DNA of 64,000 nucleotides from PALSA-693 sp963729695 (lineage in GTDB: Bacteria; Actinomycetota; Acidimicrobiia; Acidimicrobiales; Palsa-688). Below, in pieces: positions 36,659-46,800 of this stretch (positions are counted from its first letter, which is position 1; each line of letters opens with the position of its first letter). Made by a program: the position numbers and the translations under genes. The notes beneath the pieces are model-generated. The model searched no databases and was not told the DNA's origin. It saw only the letters and a list, made by a program, of their open reading frames with translations. The DNA is taken from assembly GCA_963729695.1 (NCBI GenBank), contig CAVSOT010000004.1, positions 1-64,000 of the forward strand. The letters run 5' to 3'.

Positions 36659-37040
36659 ACCCGTTTTTCTTGGTCGGGGAGCACCAACAGAGATTGTTGT
36701 CGGTAGGGGCCCAACGGCGCCTTGATGTTGTCCCAATAACCCGGACGAACCTGGTTTCTGAGTGTCCCCAACCGATGCTACCGGGTAGGTGGGACACCCT
36801 GCATCCGGCGTCGGTGGCTGCTGCGTACTTTCTCAAGCATCTGTCGTGTGCCCGGTCCCGAGCGCCCGGGCGCGTACGTGCCGATCTGTACGTCCGTGGT
36901 TACCCCCTCCTCGGATTATCGATCGCTCGTTCTGTTGCGCTCAGCCAGCGCCCTCTTGCCGCGCGGAAGGACCATCTGGCGGGTTATACCCCGACCTTCT
37001 GCCGCGCCGGATGGGGCCAGCGAATCAGCAACTCAGGTCA
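36659..37040. other. Gene-poor stretch between convergent genes
   Basis: No gene supported. The overlapping ORFs on both strands have low-information composition. Confidence 0.4.
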
Positions 37041-38222
37041 CTAAGACGCCGAGCGCATCTTGATGTCAAGAAAGCCTACTTCGGGGCCCCGGACGAAGAG
37101 GGACATGCCGTAGTCGATGCCGCGAAGCTCGTACTCGGGCGCTATAGACAACAGACGCTCGATCGCGATCTTGGTTTCCAGTCGAGCTAGGGCTGCGCCG
37201 ATGCAGAGGTGGGGGCCGAATCCCAGGCCGAGATGAGACTTTTGTTCGCGACGGACATCGAAGCGCAGCGGATCCGGCCAGCGAGCGGGATCACGGTTCG
37301 CTGCTTCCACCATGACGTAGACGATGTCACCGCGGTGGAGCTCGGTGCCGGAGAGGCTGAGATCTCTCACTACCTTCCGGGGGGTCATTTGCGTTACGCC
37401 CATCCAGCGGAACGTTTCCTCGATGGTCGCCGGGACGAGGGAGAGGTCGTTGACCACGATCTTTCGCTGATCTGGATTGCTCTCCAGGGCCACCAAGATG
37501 TTGGACATCAGCTTCGCCGTCGTGTCGTAGCCGGCGAGAAGGAACATCAGCGCGGTGGAACGGGTCTCCGCCTCGCTCAGCTCCGGTAGTTTCAGCATGA
37601 AGCTGAATACGTCGTCGAGCGGCTCCCGGCGATGCCGCTCGATCTCCTCGCGGAGATATTCGTTGACCTCGACAGTCGCCTGCCGCATCACCTCACGGGT
37701 TTCTTCGTCCTCGTGCCCGTAGGCAATGTTTCCGGTTATGGCGTGTGACCATCGCTGAAAATCGTCGTAGCGACCTGGTGGAACGCCCAGCATGTCCGCC
37801 ACGATGATTGTCGGGATCATGGTGAACTCACCGATGAGATCGAAGCTGTCTCGACCCGCAACCAACGGGGCGAGAAGATCATCGACGACTTGGCCAATAC
37901 GGACTTCCCACTTGGCCACGGCCTGACGGGTAAACAGGGGGGCCAAATTCTTGCGCAAGCGGACGTGCTCGGCACCGTCGACCATGATCATGTTGGGGAC
38001 GTCGTTCCATGGTGTCAGCTCTAGGTCGTCGTTCATCATGGCGAAGCTCCGGCCCGTATCGGTCAACACCAGGGAGCACTCGTCAAAGCCGGTCAGCATC
38101 CAGGCCTGGAGTGTGTCGTTCCACACCACGCGACCGGCTTCACGAATCTGCTCATACAGTGGGTATGGATTCTCGACCACCGCCCGATCGAAAAGATTCA
38201 TATCAACCTGCGGTCTGCTCAT
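37041..38222 (-). CDS. Cytochrome P450
   Basis: A complete 393-residue soluble bacterial P450, which inserts oxygen into an organic substrate with electrons from ferredoxin or a reductase. The I-helix oxygen motif is LLAGYDTTAK; the ExxR motif of helix K is EETFR; the heme loop is LGFGPHLCIGAALARLE with the Cys ligand. ATG 38222, length normal. No ferredoxin gene is nearby, so electron partners must come from elsewhere. It lies inside the tRNA-bounded region. Confidence 0.92.
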   Translation of the reverse strand: MSRPQVDMNLFDRAVVENPYPLYEQIREAGRVVWNDTLQAWMLTGFDECSLVLTDTGRSFAMMNDDLELTPWNDVPNMIMVDGAEHVRLRKNLAPLFTRQAVAKWEVRIGQVVDDLLAPLVAGRDSFDLIGEFTMIPTIIVADMLGVPPGRYDDFQRWSHAITGNIAYGHEDEETREVMRQATVEVNEYLREEIERHRREPLDDVFSFMLKLPELSEAETRSTALMFLLAGYDTTAKLMSNILVALESNPDQRKIVVNDLSLVPATIEETFRWMGVTQMTPRKVVRDLSLSGTELHRGDIVYVMVEAANRDPARWPDPLRFDVRREQKSHLGLGFGPHLCIGAALARLETKIAIERLLSIAPEYELRGIDYGMSLFVRGPEVGFLDIKMRSAS

Positions 38223-39008
38223 GGCCAGCTTCCCCTCCTGCCCAGCACGGACGTCCAGCGATCACGGACACAACGGTGCCAGATCGCTACCACGGTCATG
38301 ACGCTACATTGTCTAGGATGCCACATTGGCCGGATCGCCACACTGCGCGTCGGTTGCCGAGATGGTGCGACAGGACCCCAATGGCCCCTATCCGGCTCGC
38401 CGGCCCACCGAACTGGACCCCGCACAGTGGTACGGCAGTACAAGCCCGCGATCACCGTCCACCGGAGAGAGGCTCAAGATGAGCAATATCGTGCCGGTTC
38501 TACCCAACCATCGAATGACGAAACGGAACGAGTCAGGCTGATCGACCAGCACGGCCTGCCGGACCGGTTGGTCTTCCTGGACGCGACGAGCGTAGATGAG
38601 CTTTGTGCCGCCACTACGTCTTGCCATTCGCGGCGCTCCCACGCTCCGGGTGGGCGGCGCCACGGGCGTTGCCCGAGGCGCCCTGGTGTCTGATCGCCAC
38701 CAGGGCCAGCCGCAGTGAACGCGCGATGGGCAGTCGACCGGGCCCTGGACTTATATAAAGAAGGTGCGCGTATTCTTTCATCGTGCAAACCTCGGCTGAA
38801 AGCCTTCCGGCACCTCTTGGCCAGTCAACACCATTCTCACCGAGACCGACTCCTCCTTCCCGGATTGTACCTTTTCCGAACTTCAAGTAATAGGCGGCTA
38901 CGTCTCCCCGACTCGATGCCCAAGCAGGGGCGCAAAGTGCATTGAATTCGAGGCCGGTGATTCTTCGAATCTCACCCCGTTCCCCACCCTCCTAAGGAGC
39001 CTCCCCCC
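38223..39008. other. Gene-poor, partly AT-richer stretch
   Basis: Holds the P450 promoter on the minus strand and, near 38748-38790 (TTATATAAAG), an AT-rich block. The last 20 bases carry AAGGAG for the next gene. No gene supported. Confidence 0.4.
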
Positions 39009-39752
39009 ATGACGGCAACAAGCGCCATTCTTGCATTCAGTCAAGTCGAAGCGAACTACCATTGGAAGTACAATGAATGGCACCAGTTGGACCATCGGCC
39101 GGAATACCTCGCTCTTCCAGGTGTAATCTGGGGCGAGCGGTGGGTGAGATCTCCCGACTGCGCTCCCTTTTCAAGTGGAACTGATGCCGCCCTGCTCGGC
39201 TGTCAGTACGTGAACACATACTGGTACCGAGAGCCGATCGACAACACGTTGGCTGCTTTCCGTCGTCTCACCGACCTGACCTATCAGTGGGGTCGCCGTC
39301 CAGAATTGCGCTATGTTCATCGACCCCTCGCCCAACGTTTTATCCCCATAAAAGGTTATGTTAATCCCCGCGTTTCAATCTCGACAGATGCCCTCCCTCT
39401 GCGTCCCAACCGTGGGATCCATATTCGTGTGAGTGACTGGTCTGGCGACTCGGTAGAGCTGGAGGAATCGTTCCGCTGGATCGATCGGGAGTATATCCCC
39501 CGTCTGCTGCTGTGCCCTGGAGTGGCGGGCGTCTGGACACTGGTCAACGAGGCGACTCGGGGCCAGGGCGAGCAGGAGGTACCCCCTTGCAGACGCCTCA
39601 CGATACTTTTTCTTGATGAGGACCCGCTGGAGGTAAGCAAGGCTTTGCCTACGCTCGACAACCCTACCGCAGCCGTTGAGAACGTTCGTTTCGTCAGCCC
39701 ATTACGCTCGATCACTCCCTGGGACTGGAACTGGTTCGATCAGTTCGACTGA
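39009..39752 (+). CDS. Uncharacterised protein, possible EthD/dimeric alpha-beta barrel type
   Basis: A 247-residue protein with AAGGAG ahead of ATG 39009. The opening (ILAFSQVEANYHWKYNEWHQ, LDHRPEYLALPGVIWGERWV) has the YNEWHQxDHRPE pattern of ferredoxin-like dimeric-barrel proteins (EthD-like). A second, weaker half (IHIRVSDWSGDSVELEESFR, then LLLCPGVAGVWTLVNEATRG) looks like a repeat of the same fold, so the protein may be an internal duplication. Codon use is less GC-biased than in its neighbours, a sign of transfer. Such proteins often accompany degradation genes. Confidence 0.55.
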   Translation: MTATSAILAFSQVEANYHWKYNEWHQLDHRPEYLALPGVIWGERWVRSPDCAPFSSGTDAALLGCQYVNTYWYREPIDNTLAAFRRLTDLTYQWGRRPELRYVHRPLAQRFIPIKGYVNPRVSISTDALPLRPNRGIHIRVSDWSGDSVELEESFRWIDREYIPRLLLCPGVAGVWTLVNEATRGQGEQEVPPCRRLTILFLDEDPLEVSKALPTLDNPTAAVENVRFVSPLRSITPWDWNWFDQFD

Positions 39753-39757
39753 TAAAA

Positions 39758-39965
39758 TCCCCTGCAGCCCGGGGTTGGCGGCGATGAACCGGACCATCTC
39801 CTGGCCGTAGCCGGCCACGATGACCACCAGCTCGTCCCGATGGTCCTCCACGAGCTTGACCAGGGTGTCCACCGCCTCGGAACCGAAGTCCTCGGACGCA
39901 GATGACCTGGTCAAGGTGTAGGCCTCGTCGATGAAGAGGACTGGTGGAAACTGCTTCCGGACGCT
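39758..39965 (-). pseudogene. CbbX/Spo0K-like AAA+ ATPase fragment
   Basis: The minus strand reads QFPPVLFIDEAYTL, then SEDFGSEAVDTLVKLVEDHR and DELVVIVAGYGQEMVRFIAA followed by NPGLQ. This is the Walker B to sensor-1 segment of CbxX/CfqX-type AAA proteins. Walker A and everything after GLQ are missing; both edges are abrupt. Confidence 0.65.
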
Positions 39966-40406
39966 GGTTCCTATGTGGATGGTAGTCGGGGGGTGTGACG
40001 GTTTAGTCGGCTGGGGGCTAGCGGGAAACGACGAGTAACCCGGAGGGGGTGCGGCTGGCGCCGACGGAGACGGAGAGGGCGTGAAGCAGGCTGGTACGCA
40101 TCAGTGCCGAGGTGTCGTGCGAGTCGAGGTCGATGATGGCGGTGTCGGCCACGGCGGGTTCGATTGTGCCGTTGGCGGCGAGGGCGAGCACGGTTCGGGC
40201 CAGCGCGGCTCGCCGCAGGGGGCTGTCGACGCGCTTGAGCGCCGGTTCGAGGTGCTCGTCGACGGCGTCAAGGTCATCGTCGTCGATGGCGTAGCGCAGC
40301 GCCTTGAGTTCAGGGGCCAGCAGCTTGGGCAGGGGGAGCTGAAGCGACAGGTGCTCTTCGGGCAGGTCGAGCATCTCTGAGGTTGCCCAGAAATTGTGGA
40401 CACGGT

Positions 40407-41285
40407 TTATGCGGCTTGTGGCTTGCTGCGGGCTAAGGCTAGTTCGTATTGGATCGGGCTTTGGTTGCCGGCCTTGGTGCATCGCCGTCGGTGGTTGTAG
40501 AAGTTGATGTAGAGGGCGACACCGGCCCGGAGTTCGTCGAGGTCGGTGAAGGTGTGCCGGTAGAAGTATTCGTGTTTGAAGATCGACCAGAAGCTTTCGG
40601 CGCTGGCGTGGTCGTAGCAGCTACCGGTCGCTCCCATGGATCGGACCAGATCGACTCGGTCACAGACTGCCACGACCTTTCGATCGCTGAACTGACTGCC
40701 CCTGTCGGTGTGAAACACCGTGCCGGCCACCTGCCCGAAACGGGCCGAGACCGCTTGGTCGAGGGCATCGAGAACGATTTCGGTACGCATGTGATCAGCC
40801 ATGGCGTATCCCAGCACCCGCGACGATCCCTCGTCTCGGATGGCACACATGAACGCCTCGCCGTCGCCGACGGGCAGGTAGGTGATGTCCGAGGTCCACA
40901 GCTCGTCCACCCCCTTGGGATGGAACTCCCGCTGGACCAGGTCCGGCGGGTAGCTGGCGTCGGGGTCGACGGTGGTGGTGGTCACCTTGAACAGTCTCGG
41001 GCTGACTCCGACAATGCCCAGATCGGCCATCCGCCCAGCGACGGTGTTGCGGCTCACTCGCTCGCCGGCCTGGTGCAGGTCGGTGGTGATCCGCGGCGAG
41101 CCGTAGGTCCCCTTCGACGCCTGGTGGAAGCCGATGATCTTGGCGTCCAGATCGGCCCGGCGGACCTCGCTGGGCAAAAGATCACGGTCCTGGGCCGCTC
41201 GCCAGCGGTAATAGCCCGAAGCCGACACCTCGAGCAGGCGGGCCATCCGGGTGATCTCAAAGGTCGCGCACTCCGCCGCCATCAA
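40407..41285 (-). CDS. IS3 transposase OrfB
   Basis: A 292-residue DDE integrase-type protein. HTH_21-like N-terminus (YGSPRITTDLHQAGERVSRN), then the catalytic residues: Asp in LWTSDITYLPVGDG, Asp in FHTDRGSQFSD and Glu in DHASAESFWSIFKHEYFYRH. It ends with YNHRRRCTKAGNQSPIQYEL. Normally produced as an OrfAB fusion by programmed frameshift. Confidence 0.9.
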   Translation of the reverse strand: MMAAECATFEITRMARLLEVSASGYYRWRAAQDRDLLPSEVRRADLDAKIIGFHQASKGTYGSPRITTDLHQAGERVSRNTVAGRMADLGIVGVSPRLFKVTTTTVDPDASYPPDLVQREFHPKGVDELWTSDITYLPVGDGEAFMCAIRDEGSSRVLGYAMADHMRTEIVLDALDQAVSARFGQVAGTVFHTDRGSQFSDRKVVAVCDRVDLVRSMGATGSCYDHASAESFWSIFKHEYFYRHTFTDLDELRAGVALYINFYNHRRRCTKAGNQSPIQYELALARSKPQAA

Positions 41286-41602
41286 CGCAAATCTCTCGGC
41301 TTTGGTGGACTCGAAGCGAAGTACGCGGCAGCTTTTCCCAAGAAGGCCAGGTCCTTGTCCTGCTCAGCCACCTGGCGGCGCAACCTCAACAACTCCGTAC
41401 GCTCCGCCGCGCTCAACGGCTCATCCGAACTGCCCGCCACCGCCTCCAACCGGCGTCGCTCATCGCGTACCCACCGGGCCAACGAGCTATCCACCACCGA
41501 CAGCTCAGCCGCCACCTCCGCAACCGACCGGCCCGTATCGATCACACGATGCGCAGCCTCAGTCTTGAACTCCAACGTGAACTTCCGCCTCATAGTTCCC
41601 AT
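41282..41602 (-). CDS. IS3 transposase OrfA
   Basis: A 106-residue HTH protein: MRRKFTLEFKTEAAHRVIDT, GRSVAEVAAELSVVDSSLAR, then a leucine-rich coiled-coil (ELLRLRRQVAEQDKDLAFLG). It binds the IS ends. Translation could start at ATG 41602 or at the internal Met three codons later. Confidence 0.9.
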   Translation of the reverse strand: MGTMRRKFTLEFKTEAAHRVIDTGRSVAEVAAELSVVDSSLARWVRDERRRLEAVAGSSDEPLSAAERTELLRLRRQVAEQDKDLAFLGKAAAYFASSPPKPRDLR

Positions 41603-41964
41603 GATCAGACATCCTCCCAGCCGACCCCAAGGTCAGCCTCTCAGGTGTCCACAAAAACTGGGGAACCTCACTCCTCGAACAGGTCGTGTAGCTCGTCCTC
41701 AGACAGCCGGATGAGCCGGCGGGCCGCGTCGCGGGCTTGGCCGGCCAGGAACGCCTTCGCCAACTCGGACTCGGAGGGTCCGTGCGGGACGCCGCAGCAG
41801 TGCTTGGTCTTCTTGTTGCTGCCGCACCGGCAGGGCTGGTTCCGTCCGATGGCGCTCATCTGGGGACCTCCTTCGCCGCGTTGTTTCATCCTGGCGGGCT
41901 GGCGTCTCTGGGGCGCGGATAGTCCCGAGCCTCGAAGACGTCCAGCCGAAAAAAGTTCGAGGTC

Positions 41965-42290
41965 CGGCAGCTCAGGCGGTGAGAGCCTCGCCCTTCGCGG
42001 GGTCATTGGTGAGGTTGCGCCGGGTTCGGCGGGAGCCAAGATCGACCGGCGGTTCCAGCAGTTGGCGGCGCAGATCCTGGAGCAGCCGGATGGTTTCTGA
42101 TGTTTGGGTGACGCCGCGCCAGCCTCGGCTGGCCCGGTCCAGCACCGCCCACACCAACGACAGGCAGCCGGTCTCGCCCGGGAGCCGGCCGATGACCTTC
42201 ACCCGCCGGCGGGACTCGCCGAAGGTCCGCTCGATGAAGTTGCAGTGACGGATCCGCTTCCGGTGGGGGCGGGAAAGCGCAAATACTGTC
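41965..42290 (-). pseudogene. IS256-family transposase, C-terminal remnant
   Basis: The minus strand reads RKRIRHCNFIERTFGESRRR, VKVIGRLPGETGCLSLVWAV and LDRASRGWRGVTQTSETIRL, the end of mutator-type (IS256) transposases with the catalytic Glu in IERTFGE. The two Asp residues and the N-terminal two thirds are missing. It stops at about 41972. Confidence 0.75.
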
Positions 42291-42343
42291 AGGGAGGCGA
42301 AGTCATCGCTCGATGCGCTCTTCCTGCTTCGCATCTCGGGTGG

Positions 42344-42440
42344 TCAGCAGTAGGAGCGGGCCTGCCGTTCGAAGAGTTCACCAGAGTGGCCTTCGGCTCT
42401 GATCAGCTCGGCGTGGCTGCCAGACTCGACGAAGCGACCG
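42344..42440 (-). pseudogene. ABC exporter ATPase tail fragment
   Basis: The translation FVESGSHAELIRAEGHSGEL followed by FERQARSYC and a stop is the typical last segment of ABC exporter ATPases (D-loop/H-loop already lost). About 30 codons only; abruptly joined to unrelated sequence. Confidence 0.55.
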
Positions 42441-42889
42441 ATGGCACCCGCAAGCGCCGCCGGTCGTGGACAAAGCTGCCTGAGCTTGACCTCCGCCGGC
42501 AACCGTAAAGATCGAGGCGGCGGGCGCCGCCAAACCAACCTCCCCATCCGCAGCCACCACCAGCGGATTTTATCTCCCTGCGCTTCGTCGTCGCCGCAGC
42601 ACTCCTTTCGCCGACCTGGCTCTCCGCCTCGGCTGACGCACCGCCAAGCGACTCATCTGGCAGCTGCCGCCAGCGTGTCATCCGGTCACCACCCAGATCT
42701 CCCCAACTCACGCGTACAGATTTAACCTCGGCTGACATGCCAGGCCCACCACTCCTAGCTGGAGGCAGCAGCAAAGGAAATTACAAGGATCTACAAGGCG
42801 TTGTTAAGGATGGTAATCTTCCTTACAAAAGAAGGCAATCAGGTGCAAAAAGGGTGTCTGATGCTAGTCACTGAGGGAACGATGCGGAT
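42441..42889. other. Gene-poor stretch
   Basis: No gene. The last 110 bases before the cupin gene are AT-rich and probably carry its promoter. Confidence 0.4.
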
Positions 42890-43393
42890 ATGACCTATCC
42901 AAGCCGACGCATCATCACTGGGATAGATCGTGAAGGTAGATCGTGCGTCACCAGCGATGAGGCAGTGTCCCGGACGCGCGCTCCAACTGGCCATCCCAGC
43001 CTCGTGTCATCGGGCTATTTAGAGCTAGAGATTCCACTCCGAGATCTTAATGTGGAGATTGACCCACCGCACGAAATGCCTATGGTTCCATCAGATGGTG
43101 GGATACTGGTTAAGGAAGTCAGCTTCCCACCTCTTGAGGCTTCGCCGCGGAAACAGGACGTCACAAGCGAATACTACGATGCGTCGCGTGGTGCAGGTAT
43201 GCATGCCACGCCGACACTCGATTTGGTAGTAGTGCTGGAGGGGTCGATCGACCTAGTTCTGGAGGTGGAGCGGGTAAAACTCAAAACCGGCGACGCCGTT
43301 ATTCAGCGTGGTACCTGGCACTCGTGGGACAACAACAGCCATCAGCTGTGTCGATTGCTTGTGGTGAACATTGCTAGGGCTCAGGGTGCATAA
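42890..43393 (+). CDS. Cupin-domain protein
   Basis: A 167-residue protein with a C-terminal cupin barrel: ATPTLDLVVVLEGSIDLVLE and LKTGDAVIQRGTWHSWDNNS. Metal-binding His is at WHSW, but the first cupin motif has few His residues. The N-terminal 60 residues (IPLRDLNVEIDPPHEMPMVP) are typical of cupins that accompany aromatic or ketone degradation. ATG 42890. Codon use is less GC-rich than the average of the window. It is convergent with the molybdenum hydroxylase gene. Confidence 0.7.
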   Translation: MTYPSRRIITGIDREGRSCVTSDEAVSRTRAPTGHPSLVSSGYLELEIPLRDLNVEIDPPHEMPMVPSDGGILVKEVSFPPLEASPRKQDVTSEYYDASRGAGMHATPTLDLVVVLEGSIDLVLEVERVKLKTGDAVIQRGTWHSWDNNSHQLCRLLVVNIARAQGA

Positions 43394-43454
43394 GCAGCTG
43401 GAACAGCAGCGTGACACATATCAGGATGTCCGGAGGTTCCGACTCCGAGAGGAG

Positions 43455-45798
43455 CTAGGAGATCACTCCGACGAGCTCAAGAATTCGTGATGGAGGAAGA
43501 TATTGCTCTCTGATGGTCACGCCGAAGGGAGTCAGCGCGTCCTCGATGGCATTAGTGATTGCTGCAGGCGCCACTAGGAGCCCACCTTCCCCGACGCCGC
43601 GATAGCTGACCTCTTCGTTCGTTTCCGACTCCAGGTGATCGATCTCTATCAAGGGAATCTCACTGGCTGTTGGGATCAAGTAGTCTGCCAACGTTCCAGC
43701 TTGGAAGTTGCCCTCTGAGTCATAGGCGGAGCGCTCGTAGAGCACCTCTCCAACTCCTTGGGCAACCCCACCGCACACCTGGCCTTCCACGATTGCGGGA
43801 TTCACCATCCTTCCGCAGTCCTCCACGACGAGGTAACGAAGGATGCTGATTCGACCGGTCTGCAAATCCGCCTCCACAACGCAAAGGTGCGTCGAACCAG
43901 ACCATCCCCCGAGCCCGCCATCGTAGGATGCGGTTGACTCCAGCAAGAGGTCCTCGCCGGCGGGCAGCTCGTGCGGGGCGAAGTGGGCCTTGCGGGCGAT
44001 CTCTTCGATCGTCAGCTGTGCCGCCGAGACACCGGCGACATGAACCGAGGCTTCCGAGATGTCGAGATCGTCGATATTCGCCTCAAGCATTGCGGCGGCT
44101 AGGGACAGCACCTTGCGCTTAAGTGCCCGCGTCGCATGTAGAACCGCTCCGCTGGCCATGGTCGCCGCTTTGCTGCCACCGGTGCCCATCATGGCGAATG
44201 GAGTCGTTCGGGTGTCTCCGTGTACCACCTTCACGAACCCCATCGGAATGCCCATCTCATCAGAGGCGATCTGCGAAAGCGTCGTTTCGTGGCCATGACC
44301 ACTCGGAGCCTGCGTCGTGTAAACGATGAGGTGACCATTTGGCGCCAGCACTGCTTTGGCGCGCTGCATCCCTGCCAGCGCGCCCCTCGCTCGGTCCAGG
44401 TGCGGCTTCGATGCAGGTTGCGAAGCCGATGCCGAGGTATCTGCCTTCGACTCGAGCGGCCTCCCTCTGCTCGGCCAGCTTGGCATAGTCAGCGACAAGG
44501 AGGGCACGCTCGAGCGATTGAGCGGCGGTGATGCCAGTGAGCGACATTCCCGTGATCATCCGATCGCCCTTCGCCCCGCTAAAGAAATTCCGTCTCCTGA
44601 TGTCGGCGGGATCCAGGCCAAGTTCGCGGGCGATAAGGTTCAGGACCCGCTCGCGCACCCACGTCTCCATAGCCCAGGGTGCTCTGTAGGAGTTGTAGGT
44701 GCACTTGTTGCTCGCCAAGACCGTGCCTCGCATCGCGTAGGCCTGCATACGGTAGGGGCCCGGGAACAGCTTCAACATAAGGGGGATGAACACCCCAGGA
44801 GGGAAGGGGATGCCTGGGTAGGCACCCCCGTCCATGAGAAGCTCTCCTCGCGTTCCCAAGATGATGCCATCCCGGCTGACTGCGACCTCAACCTCCATCT
44901 TCTCTTCACGTGCCTGCCCCGCGGCGACCAAGTTCTCGTTGCGGTCCTCGATCCATTTCACTGGTCGACCGACCCATTGGGCAGCAGCGGAGACGGCAAC
45001 GTCCTCGCGATGGGTATAGAGCTTGAGGCCGAACGCTCCGCCGATGTCACCATTAACAACTGCCGTTCGCTCGAGATCCAGACCCAGGGCGTCGCTTAGG
45101 CAGGCGCGAAGCAAATGAGGCGACTGCGATCCCGCGTGGTAGGTAAACTCCTTGGTCACCGGGTTGTACTCAGCGACGCCACCGCGTCCCTCCATTGGGA
45201 CTTGCGCAATCCGATGCTGCTCGAACGTCTCTCGGACCACATGGTCTGCTTGAGCGAAGGCGGCATCAACGTCCCCGCAGGAACACTCGGCTTCGTAGAC
45301 CACATTGGTGCCAAGGGAGTCGAACACGAGCGGCGCGTCACTGGCAAGCGCCTGATCGTAGGTCGCTATGGCGGGCAGCGGATCGTAGTCAACCTCAATC
45401 AGCTCGCACGCGTCCTCCGCGATATAGCGCGAGTCGGCGACAACGATGGCGACAGGATCACCGACAAAGCGAACCTTGCCGTGGGCCAGTGCGAAGACCG
45501 GCTCGTATCTGTATCCGGCAGGTGCGCTTCCCGGCCGCATAGGTCGGGTCCGGGCCTGCATGTCCTCGCCGGTGAAGACCGCAGCAACCCCTGGCAGTTT
45601 TCTCGCTGCAGAGACGTCGACTGACTTGATATCTGCGTGCGGGAACGGACTGCGCAGAAAGGCAGCGTGCAGCATGCCAGACAGGTTGACATCGTCGACA
45701 TACCGACCGCGCCCAGTAAGCATGCGCGGATCCTCCACCCTAAGGGCAGCCGTCCCAACACTTCTCGTCGTCCCTGTCATGCCGATACCGCTCATCAT
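43455..45798 (-). CDS. Xanthine-dehydrogenase-family molybdopterin-binding large subunit (one frameshift)
   Basis: After repair of a shift near 44395 the gene codes for about 780 residues, the normal size for the Mo-binding subunit of the hydroxylase family (aldehyde, CO, nicotinate or xanthine type). Visible are the N-terminal hammerhead domain (RVEDPRMLTGRGRYVDDVNL, SPFPHADIKSVDVS), the substrate-loop block NKCTYNSYRAPWAMETW, the glycine-rich GDTRTTPFAMMGTGGSKAAT and the active-site Glu in YRGVGEGGLLVAPAAI. The CO-dehydrogenase form I loop AYxCSFR is absent. No FAD or [2Fe-2S] subunit gene is nearby. ATG 45798, with TGGAG upstream. Confidence 0.85.
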
Positions 45799-46800
45799 CC
45801 ACGCTCCAGGGTCAGTCCTGCGAAACGCCGCACTTGTGCATCCGGGCCTGCGTCAGCTGGGGCACTGCGTGCGAACGAGGCGAACGGGACGAAGGATCAG
45901 CGCGGCTCCGGGGGCCCGCCCCGACGAGCGCGCCCCCCTCGGTAGCGCCTGGGCGGGCAGATAGCGGACGGTCTCCATCGTCACAAGACGATAAGCGATC
46001 CACAGCCCCTCACGCTGTCCGGTCCGTAGAGCCCAATGAAGAGGACGGCTATCCACATAAGGGTTCGCGGCGTAGAGCGGTTGTTGGAGCTGACCTGCCG
46101 GCGATCGTTGCTCGCCGACGCTCACTCGACTGGGTTCACCTTGCTAGGGTGACCGAAGGTCGGGGTGAAGCCTTGCCGAACTCGCAGATGATCGAACGAC
46201 CTACAGCAGGGCGCGCTTGATGGCCCTCCATGTGTACGAAATCCGAGCATCGGCACTGTTCCCCAAACAGCAGCTCCTCGTACTCGGGCTCGACTGGTGG
46301 GCTCGCTTCATCCTCCCTGTGTGGTGTTGCATCGGAGCTGCGAGCAGTGGAGGACGAGCGCTTCGTGAACTATCTCCTCGCCGACCACATCGTATCTTCG
46401 CGCATGACCTCCGGAGCCTTGTACCGGGTGAGCGAGTGGACGGTGGAACGGGTTCGGGCGGCTGGCTTGGGGTCCTGAGTGCTCCCTCGGAAAGCTGGCT
46501 TTGAATCGCGTGGCCCGCTTAGCCGCGCCCGTTCACTCGTTGTGCGCCCGGTCTTCCGCCCTGCTGACCGCAGCCAACGCCCCCTGGACGGCGTCATAAA
46601 CGAGGTGGTGCTATCTGCGCCCGCCCAGTCCTAGCGGGTGGTACCGATGAGATATAGAAGAGGATACTCGCGGAGCGGATCCTCGGGTTCCTCCGCGGCC
46701 CTTCGCCCGATCGCGATCAACCGTTCCGGGAGGCTCGGAGTGCTCAGACCGTATAATGGAGACGACAAGAGGTAGTGGACAAGAGCAGGGGAGGTCCGAG
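45799..46800. other. 1-kb stretch without a confident gene
   Basis: A minus-strand ORF at 45853-46125 contains GLWIAYRLVTMETVRYLPAQ, and a plus-strand one at 46230-46478 ends VNYLLADHIVSSRMTSGALY. Both might be pieces of lost genes but I recognise neither. The last 60 bases carry the ribosome binding site of the next gene. Confidence 0.35.

Larger units (their letters stand above)
40378..41670 (-). mobile_element. Complete IS3-family insertion sequence, 1293 bp
   Basis: The ends are imperfect 26-base inverted repeats: left TGAGGTTGCCCAG..., right (read inward) TGAGGTTCCCCAG..., both going on to TTGTGGACAC. The flanks carry a 3-base direct repeat CTC (40375-40377 and 41671-41673). orfA and orfB are both open and overlap by four bases, as in IS3 elements that make the transposase by frameshifting. 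All three catalytic residues are present, so the element may still be active. Confidence 0.9.
40018..41859 (-). pseudogene. SEC-C motif protein gene interrupted by IS3
   Basis: The start ATG 41859 has GGAGG upstream. The N-terminus MSAIGRNQPCRCGSNKKTKH followed by CCG is a SEC-C zinc motif. The coding part runs to DELHDLFEE at 41671, where the IS3 element begins, and resumes at 40377 with EMLDLPEEHLSLQLPLPKLL to the stop at 40018. Removing the element and one CTC copy restores one frame (LFEEMLDLP), giving a helical protein of about 180 residues. SEC-C proteins bind zinc and often occur in uncharacterised multi-domain proteins; no other domain is recognised here. Confidence 0.8.

Noticed and set aside
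40449..41714. 421-codon plus-strand ORF
   Set aside because: Antisense to the IS3 transposase; the minus frame has all catalytic motifs.
43455..45798. Aerobic CO dehydrogenase large subunit (coxL form I)
   Set aside because: The form I loop AYxCSFR is missing; the loop reads TYNSYRAPW and the partner genes are absent.
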